Part shown: positions 57,299-64,000 of the stretch, piece by piece
Layout of the letters: every line of letters starts with the position of its first letter
Numbering within the stretch: position 1 is the stretch's first letter
Origin: Pedobacter aquatilis
GTDB lineage: Bacteria; Bacteroidota; Bacteroidia; Sphingobacteriales; Sphingobacteriaceae
NCBI RefSeq assembly: GCF_030409415.1
Contig: NZ_JAUFPW010000012.1
Span: 496,001-560,000, forward strand
Direction: 5' to 3'
DNA: 64,000 bases
The notes under the pieces: generated by a model
Told to the model about the DNA's origin: nothing
Database searches by the model: none
What the model saw: the letters and a program-made list of their open reading frames with translations, nothing else
Position numbers and translations under genes: made by a program

Positions 57299-58813
57299 AT
57301 GTTCGACAAAAGAATAGATATAAAGCCGATTTCAAAATTGTTGGTTGCTAACAGGGGTGAGATTGCGTTGCGAATAATGCGTTCGGCAAGAGAAATGGGT
57401 ATTAAAACCGTTGCTGTGTTTTCTGAAGCAGACAGAAATGCACTGCATGTTCGCTATGCTGATGAAGCCATTTGCATTGGTCCGGCGCCATCTAATCAAA
57501 GTTATTTATTAGGCGAAAATATTCTCGATGCTTGCAGAAAAACAGGTGCAGCAGCAATTCACCCTGGCTATGGTTTTTTATCTGAAAATGCAGGTTTTGC
57601 TCAAATGGTTGCCGATGCTGGTTTGATATTAGTTGGTCCTTCGCCACATGCAATGGAAACAATGGGAAACAAACTTTCGGCTAAAGCAGCGGCTTTAAAG
57701 TACAATATCCCCATGGTTCCAGGAACGGAAGAAGCTATAAAAAATGTTGCCGAAGCTAAGGATAGAGCCGTTGAAGTTGGTTTTCCGATTTTGATTAAAG
57801 CTGCTGCCGGTGGTGGTGGAAAGGGAATGCGAATTGTTGAAAAAGTAGAAGATTTTGAGGAGCAAATGAAACTTGCTGTAAGCGAGGCTACTTCTGCCTT
57901 TGGTGATGGCTCTGTTTTTATAGAGCGATATGTTACCTCTCCACGCCACATCGAAATTCAGGTTTTGGGCGATACGCATGGTAATATCGTTCATTTATTT
58001 GAACGCGAATGTTCTGTGCAACGTCGTCACCAGAAAGTGGTAGAAGAAGCACCTTCATCTGTTTTAACGCCTGAAATACGGGCTAAAATGGGTAAATGTG
58101 CGGTTGATGTTGCTCGTTCTGTAAGTTATACCGGAGCAGGTACGGTTGAGTTTATTTTAGATGAAAACCTTGATTTTTTCTTCCTCGAAATGAATACCCG
58201 CTTGCAGGTTGAGCATCCGGTTACCGAATTAATTACCGGAATAGATTTAGTTAAAGAACAAATAAAAATTGCACAGGGCGAAGTCTTATCATTTACCCAA
58301 GAAGATTTAAAAATTAACGGTCATGCAGTAGAACTTAGGGTTTACGCAGAAGATCCGAATAATAATTTCCTGCCGGACATTGGCACCTTGCAAACCTACA
58401 AAACACCAAAAGGCAATGGCGTAAGGGTAGATGATGGTTTTGAGCAAGGTATGGAAATTCCTATTTACTACGATCCGATGATTGCTAAACTCATCACCTA
58501 TGGTAAAGATAGGGAAGAGGCAATTGAGCGGATGGTAAGGGCAATTGAAGAATATGAGATTACTGGGATAGAAACCACGCTTGGTTTTGGTAAATTTGTA
58601 ATGCAACATGAAGCTTTTAAAACAGGTCAGTTTGACACTCATTTTGTCGGTAAATATTTTAATGCCGATAGTTTGAAAAGTCTCGATGAAACGGAAGCAT
58701 TAATTGCGGCGTTGGTTGCAACAAAAATTTTTAATCAGAAAGGTGAAAATTTAACTGATGCATCAGTGGTTAAATCCTCATCAAACTGGAGAAAAAACAG
58801 ATTAAAATACTAA
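57299..58813 (+). CDS. accC: Biotin carboxylase (acyl-CoA carboxylase subunit)
   Basis: A protein of 504 aa. The N-terminal KLLVANRGEIALRIMRSARE, the ATP-grasp loop AAAGGGGKGMRIV, ECSVQRRHQKVVEEAPS and EMNTRLQVEHPVTE (with the catalytic Glu/Arg residues) are complete. It carboxylates biotin on a carrier protein with ATP and bicarbonate. It is about 55 residues longer than E. coli AccC (449 aa), with an extra C-terminal stretch. No biotin carrier or carboxyltransferase gene lies next to it, so it could serve acetyl- or propionyl-CoA carboxylase. Confidence 0.93.
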   Translation: MFDKRIDIKPISKLLVANRGEIALRIMRSAREMGIKTVAVFSEADRNALHVRYADEAICIGPAPSNQSYLLGENILDACRKTGAAAIHPGYGFLSENAGFAQMVADAGLILVGPSPHAMETMGNKLSAKAAALKYNIPMVPGTEEAIKNVAEAKDRAVEVGFPILIKAAAGGGGKGMRIVEKVEDFEEQMKLAVSEATSAFGDGSVFIERYVTSPRHIEIQVLGDTHGNIVHLFERECSVQRRHQKVVEEAPSSVLTPEIRAKMGKCAVDVARSVSYTGAGTVEFILDENLDFFFLEMNTRLQVEHPVTELITGIDLVKEQIKIAQGEVLSFTQEDLKINGHAVELRVYAEDPNNNFLPDIGTLQTYKTPKGNGVRVDDGFEQGMEIPIYYDPMIAKLITYGKDREEAIERMVRAIEEYEITGIETTLGFGKFVMQHEAFKTGQFDTHFVGKYFNADSLKSLDETEALIAALVATKIFNQKGENLTDASVVKSSSNWRKNRLKY

Positions 58814-58822
58814 TCCAAAAGC

Positions 58823-59410
58823 ATGTTTACCGGAATTATTGAAACCCTTGGCGAAATAAAAGCCATCAAAACTGAGAATACTAATATACATTTTACCATT
58901 TCATCGGCAATTAGTAATGAGTTAAAAATCGATCAAAGTGTATCGCACAATGGTGTATGCCTAACTGTAGTTGCTTTGAGCGATAATACCCATACTGTAA
59001 CCGCAATTGGTGAAACTTTAAGTAAAACGAGCTTAGGAAACCTTAAAGTTGGTAGCAAAATTAACCTGGAGCGTTGTATGCAAATGAACGGCCGTTTGGA
59101 TGGGCACATTGTTCAGGGTCACGTAGACCAAACTGCAATTTGCGTAAAACGAGAAGAATTGGATGGAAGTTGGGAATATCGTTTTAAATATGATGCAAGC
59201 AACGGAAATGTAACGGTAGAAAAAGGTTCTGTTTGTGTTAATGGCATTAGTTTAACGGTTGTAAATTCGCAAAGCGATCAATTTTCTGTGTTCATTATTC
59301 CTTATACCTTCGAGCATACCAATTTACATGAAGTTGAAGTTGGTGATACTGTAAATCTGGAATTTGATATAATCGGTAAATACGTTGCCCGTTTAATAGG
59401 TAGGCCGTAA
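58823..59410 (+). CDS. ribE: Riboflavin synthase
   Basis: A protein of 195 aa made of two lumazine-binding repeats (about 1-97 and 98-195). The N-terminal MFTGIIETLGEI is diagnostic; SHNGVCLTVV in the first half and VNGISLTVV in the second are the paired substrate loops, and QMNGRLDGHIVQGHVD joins them. It dismutates two 6,7-dimethyl-8-ribityllumazine molecules into riboflavin. It lies 9 bp after accC, and no FMN riboswitch is present. Confidence 0.96.
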   Translation: MFTGIIETLGEIKAIKTENTNIHFTISSAISNELKIDQSVSHNGVCLTVVALSDNTHTVTAIGETLSKTSLGNLKVGSKINLERCMQMNGRLDGHIVQGHVDQTAICVKREELDGSWEYRFKYDASNGNVTVEKGSVCVNGISLTVVNSQSDQFSVFIIPYTFEHTNLHEVEVGDTVNLEFDIIGKYVARLIGRP

Positions 59411-59476
59411 TAAGAAAGTTAAAAGTAGAAAGTATAAAGCGACAATTAAGGAAGTTCAAATAATGGGCCTTGAAAA

Positions 59477-59491
59477 TCTAAAATCGTAAAT
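59477..59491 (+). repeat. Second copy of dispersed short repeat
   Basis: TCTAAAATCGTAAAT ends 4 bp before the TTG start of the DUF4268 gene; the other copy lies 5 bp before murC. Confidence 0.4.
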
Positions 59492-59495
59492 TAAT

Positions 59496-59957
59496 TTGTA
59501 TAGTAAGGAAGAAGCGGTACGTTTACGTCAGCAGTTTTGGATAAGCTTTGGGCAATACATGAAACCAGTTCCATCAGCGAGCGGTTCTACAGTACATTGG
59601 ACTAACTATAAAACAGGTGTTAAGAACATCTTTTTTAAAATGGATGTGGATAAAAAAACAGCAATAATTTCCATACAGCTTTCCCATTCCGACACTGGCA
59701 TCAGACATTTAATATTTAATCAGTTTGAAGAATTTAAAACAATGTTTGTCAATATTGTTGGTGAGGAGTGGGATTGGATACAAGATTACACGGATGAATA
59801 TGGAAAAACTGTCAGCCAAATTTCTATAAGCCTTAATGGTTTCAGTATTTTTAATCAGTCTCATTGGCCAGAATTAATTTCGTTTTTTAAACCAAGAATA
59901 ATTGCACTTGATGAGTTTTGGGATAATGTAAAACCTGTTTTTGAAGATTTGAGTTAG
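59496..59957 (+). CDS. DUF4268 domain protein
   Basis: A protein of 153 aa, one DUF4268-type domain: RQQFWISFGQYMKPVPSASG near the start, IQLSHSDTGIRHLIFNQFEE in the middle, WPELISFFKPRIIALDEFW at the end. The family occurs alone or in restriction- and nuclease-linked proteins, but no function is assigned and no such partner is near. The start is TTG, since a stop codon lies 7 bp upstream in frame. Its stop directly abuts the convergent TPR gene. Confidence 0.75.
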   Translation: MYSKEEAVRLRQQFWISFGQYMKPVPSASGSTVHWTNYKTGVKNIFFKMDVDKKTAIISIQLSHSDTGIRHLIFNQFEEFKTMFVNIVGEEWDWIQDYTDEYGKTVSQISISLNGFSIFNQSHWPELISFFKPRIIALDEFWDNVKPVFEDLS

Positions 59958-61112
59958 TTACTTTTTCAAAATCGCCATCCTTTTATTAATAAATTCAAAC
60001 ACTTCTTTGTTTCCATCCGTATTGGGCAAAACCTTCAAAACTTGTGCATAGGTATTTATCGCATTCGTTTTTTGATTTAGTTTTGTATCGTAAATTTGTG
60101 CGAGGATGTAAAGCATATTACCTTCATTATCAAAAAAAGCACCTTTTCTATAAGCCGCTGCGGCACTTTCAAATTTCTCATCTTGCTCAAAACTTTCTCC
60201 AAGTTTAGTATAGTATAATAAAGTTTTTTTCGAAATCCCTGCGTTTATAGCCTTAGTAAAATATTGAGCCGCACTATTATAATCCTTTAAACCTCGATAG
60301 CAAAGCGCTATGTTGTAAAAAAGCCCCTCGTTTGTATCTTCAGCGGCTTGTGCGCTTACTTTTTTAAAGTAATTTAATCCTTTTTGAAAATCTTTTTTCA
60401 TATAATAAACCTTGCCTAAGTTATTTAATACAAATGATGAGCTATCACCTTGCGCAAATAATTTCTCGCCAGTATTAATGGCTTCATCAAATTTAGCTTG
60501 CACTAAACAAAGCGGTAATTTTATTTTTAGTAGTTGAATATTAGTTGAATCAGCTTTAAGAGCAGGTGCTAAAATATTGCTCGCCATCCCGTGCAAATTG
60601 GATTTCATATAGAGTTCAGCCAAATCGAAAACTACATCAGCATCAACTGGGTTTAACTTATTGGCTTTTTTCAGGTAAATAATTTTTTTAACACTTATCA
60701 GGTCTGTTTCCAGATTGGCAAGTTGTTTATAAGGCGAAAAATTATTGCTGTCAATTTTGATGATTTCTTCGTATAGGCTTTTCGACTTGTTATTATTTCC
60801 TCTTTTGCCTGCAATACTCGCCAGGTTAAATAATATCGATAAATTTTGAGGCTGTAGTTGATAAGCACTAGTGTAAAATTTTTCTGCATCTGCTGTTTTA
60901 CCGGCCATCATATAGCAATACCCAATTTGAGTTAAAGCTTTTAAATCTCTGTTGTTTTCTCCGTAAACATTGCGCAAATAATCAGCTGCTTCAGCATATT
61001 TCTGTGTTTGGTATAAATCGAAAAGTTTTTCTTTATCAATTGATGTTTGATTCTGTGCCAATACCCACACCGAAACCAGAGCAGATAATAAAATTAAAGA
61101 CAGCTTTTTCAT
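59958..61112 (-). CDS. Exported TPR protein
   Basis: A 384-aa protein with a signal peptide (1-19, ending LAQ) and about eight TPR-like helical pairs along the rest (for example ALTQIGYCYMMAGKTADAEKFY and FVLNNLGKVYYMKKDFQKGLNYF). It is probably periplasmic and a scaffold for protein complexes; no enzymatic domain is seen. The gene is monocistronic and convergent with the DUF4268 gene, with no spacer between the stop codons. Confidence 0.8.
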   Translation of the reverse strand: MKKLSLILLSALVSVWVLAQNQTSIDKEKLFDLYQTQKYAEAADYLRNVYGENNRDLKALTQIGYCYMMAGKTADAEKFYTSAYQLQPQNLSILFNLASIAGKRGNNNKSKSLYEEIIKIDSNNFSPYKQLANLETDLISVKKIIYLKKANKLNPVDADVVFDLAELYMKSNLHGMASNILAPALKADSTNIQLLKIKLPLCLVQAKFDEAINTGEKLFAQGDSSSFVLNNLGKVYYMKKDFQKGLNYFKKVSAQAAEDTNEGLFYNIALCYRGLKDYNSAAQYFTKAINAGISKKTLLYYTKLGESFEQDEKFESAAAAYRKGAFFDNEGNMLYILAQIYDTKLNQKTNAINTYAQVLKVLPNTDGNKEVFEFINKRMAILKK

Positions 61113-61236
61113 AGATTTGGAAATTTAAACTAATTTATTAGTTGTTTTTTGAAATTCCAAACTTTAATCAATTAAAAACAAAAATGATGGGTATTGGTTT
61201 ATTAATGATATAGTTAATAATTAAAAATAAGAACCT

Positions 61237-61533
61237 ATGAATACTTTAAAAAAGTTTGAATTAATGGAAAAGATAGTGCGTGAATTAGAAGATTTACAAA
61301 ATTCTCAACAGGCACTTATTCAGAAAATTGGTAAAATCGAAGTAGATAATATCGAGCTTAGCGATAGCAGACTTGAAAAGGATTTACCAGATATTCATCA
61401 AAACCTTGCCGATAACTTGGATACCATTTCGGGTATTTTAGACTATTTTGCTAATAAAACACAAAATTTTGGAGATAAAAACAATGTAGATGCATTGAAA
61501 GAGCAAGAAGCGATTAATAATGCTACCAATTAA
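61237..61533 (+). CDS. Small coiled-coil protein, unknown
   Basis: A 98-aa acidic protein predicted to be helical (LKKFELMEKIVRELEDLQNS, then QALIQKIGKI). No signal peptide and no domain recognised. It lies 26 bp before the beta-barrel gene in the same direction, suggesting an operon. Real coding is supported by regular codon use and a clean ATG. Confidence 0.6.
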   Translation: MNTLKKFELMEKIVRELEDLQNSQQALIQKIGKIEVDNIELSDSRLEKDLPDIHQNLADNLDTISGILDYFANKTQNFGDKNNVDALKEQEAINNATN

Positions 61534-61559
61534 TTTATAACTTAATCATCCCTTAAACT

Positions 61560-62150
61560 ATGAAGACCGTTTATTTAACCCTTGCCTGTGTTTTAACAGG
61601 CTTTTTCGCCAGTGCACAGGTTTTGCCAACCTTTCAACTTGGGCTTAAGGCAGGAGCAAATTTCTCTAAATTTGATAGTGAAAATACTTTTAGCAGTAAA
61701 AATAGAACTGGATTTTATGGGGGATTGTGGGCAAGAGTAGGAGCAGGCGGTCTTCATTTTCAACCAGAGGCGTATATTTCTGGTAAAAAAACAAATCTGG
61801 TAAGCAATGCCACAGGCGATGTTAACCAGGTTAGTTTTACAAGTTTAGATGTGCCTTTATTGATTGGAACTAAATTTGGTGCTGCGGGTGTGGGTTTAAG
61901 ATTAAATACCGGGCCTGCATTTTCATTAATTTTGGATGAAAACCAAAGTTTCGGACAAGCAGCTGGAAATGTTTTTAAAGCAAATTTCAAGAATCAGGCA
62001 ATTGCATGGCAATTTGGAGCCGGTTTAGATATTAGAAAATTAACCTTTGATGCCCGTTATGAACTTGGTTTATCTAATATTGCCAAAACTGGTTATCCGG
62101 ATACGAAACTGAATTTGTTTACAGTTGGAATCGGTTATAGGATTTTGTAA
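61560..62150 (+). CDS. Outer-membrane beta-barrel protein (PorT/OmpA-like fold)
   Basis: A 196-aa protein with a signal peptide (1-19, ending ASAQ). The mature part begins FQLGLKAGANFSKF and ends in strands with alternating aromatic residues (DARYELGLSNI, LFTVGIGYRIL), the pattern of the Bacteroidota outer-membrane beta-barrel (OMP_b-brl_2 type). Eight strands fit its length. Function unknown. Confidence 0.82.
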   Translation: MKTVYLTLACVLTGFFASAQVLPTFQLGLKAGANFSKFDSENTFSSKNRTGFYGGLWARVGAGGLHFQPEAYISGKKTNLVSNATGDVNQVSFTSLDVPLLIGTKFGAAGVGLRLNTGPAFSLILDENQSFGQAAGNVFKANFKNQAIAWQFGAGLDIRKLTFDARYELGLSNIAKTGYPDTKLNLFTVGIGYRIL

Positions 62151-62224
62151 TTTTTTTACAAAAACTTAAAACTAAATTAATATCGCGGCGGTTATCAGTA
62201 ATAACAAACCTTAAATATTTAACT

Positions 62225-62500
62225 ATGAATTTAAAGGAACTATTACTTAAAGGCCAAAATTTCATCTCATTGTTAAACGAATTTAGGATTGATGTTAACG
62301 ATTTGATAATTAAAGATGAAAATAACATTTTTAATAATCAGGTTAACAAAAATACCGAAGTAGTTAAAGAATCCGTATGGATGGAAGGTAAAAGTAACGA
62401 TGGATTGGTAAATCTGTTCGGAACATTACATTACAATTTACTCAATAAGCTTGCAGTTTTTGAAATGGAAGGATATGAAAAAGTTCCTACCGTAAATTAG
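62225..62500 (+). CDS. Hypothetical protein
   Basis: A 91-aa protein (MNLKELLLKGQNFISLLNEF), mostly helical, without signal peptide or known domain. It lies 74 bp after the beta-barrel gene and is followed by a terminator, so it may be the last gene of that small operon. Coding status is likely but not certain. Confidence 0.5.
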   Translation: MNLKELLLKGQNFISLLNEFRIDVNDLIIKDENNIFNNQVNKNTEVVKESVWMEGKSNDGLVNLFGTLHYNLLNKLAVFEMEGYEKVPTVN

Positions 62501-62513
62501 AAAACAAGTTATT

Positions 62514-62550
62514 AAAAAAAAGGATAGATTTAAAGATCTATCCTTTTTTT
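62514..62550. terminator. Bidirectional terminator before BrkB-like gene
   Basis: GGATAGAT (62522-62529) pairs with ATCTATCC (62536-62543) around TTAAAG, flanked by A7 and T7 runs that extend the stem. It serves the 62225 gene and the convergent gene. Confidence 0.85.
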
Positions 62551-63480
62551 ATGCCCAACCATTTCGTCTTCAATTTCTGTCAACTCATACGCAAAGGCAC
62601 CATTTTTTGGTATAATTGGCGTTTCTCTGCCAACACTTAATGCTTTAATAAACGAAGCTCCAAAATAAAATATCAATGAAGAATAAAAAACAAACAGCAT
62701 AATTACAATTATAGAACCTGCCGAACCATAAATATTACTGATGTTACTTAACGGTAGCAAAATTCTCAAAATATACTTACCTGCTGTAAATAAACAACCT
62801 GTTAATAAACCGCCTGAAATTGCCGCACGCCACGTTGGTCGGCCATTAGTTAAAAACCTAAACAAAATGGTAAACCATGCAGTTACAATAATTACAAAAA
62901 CTATTTGGTTTATAATTGATGTTGCCACAAGCTCGAATGATGGCGAATTAGTTTTTAAATAAGAACCGATTACAGCTTGAATGCTATCTGCAAGTAATCC
63001 CAACAAAAATAATATACCGGCTAATAAGATAATTGTAACTGAAATTGCCCGTGATTTTAAAGTGTTCACAATTCCCTTTTTGCCATTCATGCCAATATTC
63101 CAAATTTGCTCAAGAGAATTTTTTATTACATTAAAAAGGGTTGTTGCAACAAATAAAAAGAATACAAAACTTAATAAAGTAACATACCATTCCTGGTCTA
63201 TGCCGCGAATATTTCTTAGGGTTAACCTGATTTGCTTGATGCTATCTTCGTCTAAAATATTTGCCAGCCTATCGAAAATATTGGTAACTAACATCCTTCT
63301 ATCGGTAAACAAACCAAAAAGTCTTATCAGGATAATTAAAATTGGTGGTAAAGCAAAGTTTGTAAAAAATGCAGTAGCTCCGGCTAATCGCAAAGGATCG
63401 TTTTTTTGGAACAAGTTGAATGCCTTTCTCAGGGTTGAGAAAAAGAACTTTAAATCTTCTTTAATTAATAATAATGGCAT
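62530..63480 (-). CDS. YihY/BrkB family inner-membrane protein
   Basis: A 316-aa protein with six hydrophobic segments (about 35-60, 88-112, 140-165, 185-205, 215-235, 245-270). LAGATAFFTNFALPPILIIL, YGSAGSIIVIMLFVFYSSLI and the following YFGASFIKAL are the family landmarks. The family (formerly ribonuclease BN) is poorly understood and may transport lipids or solutes. It has no operon partner. Confidence 0.87.
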   Translation of the reverse strand: MPLLLIKEDLKFFFSTLRKAFNLFQKNDPLRLAGATAFFTNFALPPILIILIRLFGLFTDRRMLVTNIFDRLANILDEDSIKQIRLTLRNIRGIDQEWYVTLLSFVFFLFVATTLFNVIKNSLEQIWNIGMNGKKGIVNTLKSRAISVTIILLAGILFLLGLLADSIQAVIGSYLKTNSPSFELVATSIINQIVFVIIVTAWFTILFRFLTNGRPTWRAAISGGLLTGCLFTAGKYILRILLPLSNISNIYGSAGSIIVIMLFVFYSSLIFYFGASFIKALSVGRETPIIPKNGAFAYELTEIEDEMVGHKKRIDL

Positions 63481-63495
63481 TTATGGAGATTAAGC

Positions 63496-63537
63496 AAAAG
63501 CCCGAAAGTACTAAAAATTTTTATTCGGGCTTTTTTT
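63496..63537. terminator. Terminator between META lipoprotein and BrkB-like gene
   Basis: AAAAGCCCGAA (63496-63506) pairs perfectly with TTCGGGCTTTT (63524-63534) around a 17-nt loop. It serves the META gene on the minus strand. Confidence 0.75.
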
Positions 63538-63550
63538 AAGATGTTAAATG

Positions 63551-63949
63551 TTAATTTACTTTAGTAAAAATCAGTAATATTTTTTCATCTTTTAATAATT
63601 GTAGTTTACCATCGGAAATTTTCACATTATTAATTTCATTCAATGCATTCAAATAAGCACGTTCAGAAGAATCTATATCTTGGCATAACATTTTGGTGCT
63701 GAATAAATTTTTTAGAGCAACTTTGTTTTCGATAATTTCAGCTTGGCCACCATAATTATTACAAAAAGATTTTCCGCTAACATTTAAGCTATCTCCAAAA
63801 TTTAAGGTTGCTTTTGCATGCTCAGGTAAAGTTATCCCCGTTATACTGCTAAGCTCCCACTTTGTGTTTTTCAATGTATCTAAATTAATTTTTTCTAGGC
63901 AGGCGCTAAAAAGACATAATACAACGCCAAGGATGATTATTTTTTTCAT
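63551..63949 (-). CDS. META-domain (HslJ-like) lipoprotein
   Basis: About 132 aa from ATG 63949, where the signal peptide begins (MKKIIILGVVLCLFSAC, lipobox FSAC, Cys17); the upstream in-frame start at 63988 would spoil the signal. The mature part matches the META/HslJ domain: NTKWELSSITG, then SFCNNYGGQAEI (the CNxYxG motif) and STKMLCQD (the TxxxC motif). The family is linked to heat- or antibiotic-stress responses. It is monocistronic. Confidence 0.82.
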   Translation of the reverse strand: MKKIIILGVVLCLFSACLEKINLDTLKNTKWELSSITGITLPEHAKATLNFGDSLNVSGKSFCNNYGGQAEIIENKVALKNLFSTKMLCQDIDSSERAYLNALNEINNVKISDGKLQLLKDEKILLIFTKVN

Positions 63950-64000
63950 AATAGTTGATTTCTCTGAAAAGCACAAAAACCAAACCATTATTTTATTTAC

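Noticed and set aside
58740..58822. FMN riboswitch before ribE
   Set aside because: ribE begins 9 bp after accC and there is no room for or trace of the conserved structure.
62981..63493. 170-codon plus-strand open frame
   Set aside because: It is antisense to the BrkB-like membrane protein; Lys/Asn/Ile-rich translation is what the complement of a hydrophobic gene gives.

Overview
The window is chromosomal DNA of a Bacteroidota bacterium, most probably a Sphingobacteriaceae member close to Pedobacter. Supporting signs are AT-rich coding sequence, TonB-dependent receptors with carboxypeptidase-regulatory N-termini, promoters of the TAnnTTTG type with little use of Shine-Dalgarno sites, a meso-DAP type murE, an FtsZ ending in SFLHDNVD, and a small histone-H1-like protein. 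There is no prophage, CRISPR array, tRNA or rRNA gene and no intact insertion sequence.

Region 1 (1-5746): a lipoprotein gene cut by the window edge and a TPR-CHAT cysteine-protease-like protein run rightward. They meet head-on an ECF sigma factor / membrane anti-sigma-like TPR protein / lipoprotein operon. Region 2 (5747-6894) is a gene-poor stretch with degenerate IS-like repeats, ending in the mraZ control region. Region 3 (6895-23239) is the complete division and cell-wall (dcw) cluster mraZ-rsmH-ftsL-ftsI-murE-mraY-murD-ftsW-murG-murC-ftsQ-ftsA-ftsZ, closed by a terminator. DnaA-box-like 9-mers lie before mraZ, in a nested inverted repeat between ftsA and ftsZ, and again before the histone-like gene.

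Region 4 (23403-34524) holds an alpha-oxoamine synthase, a histone-like protein, an esterase, dapA, ligA, tyrS, a RES/Xre toxin-antitoxin pair with a palindromic operator, and a LuxE-like / membrane protein / penicillin-acylase operon that runs on to 36960. Region 5 (37149-50330) holds a TonB receptor, a GH31 glucosidase and the glycogen branching enzyme, then a TonB receptor with a small Cys-rich protein (probable metal uptake), a region-2-only sigma-like protein and a hybrid sensor kinase.

Region 6 (50331-57271) is the most interesting regulatory unit. A Nudix-type NrtR-family regulator sits between the divergent pfkA-kinase-gapA glycolytic operon and a second BadF-type sugar kinase. A palindrome with core GTGTA-N5-TACAC occurs three times: before pfkA/nrtR, before the second kinase, and upstream of a perfect -7 box that would drive an otherwise unannotated terminator-ended RNA of about 150 nt in the 1.1-kb gap beside gapA. 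One of the two kinases has lost the conserved Asp and Thr of its phosphate-1 motif. Region 7 (56246-64000) holds an ltaE-accC-ribE operon and small envelope or hypothetical genes (DUF4268, TPR, beta-barrel, BrkB-like, META lipoprotein).
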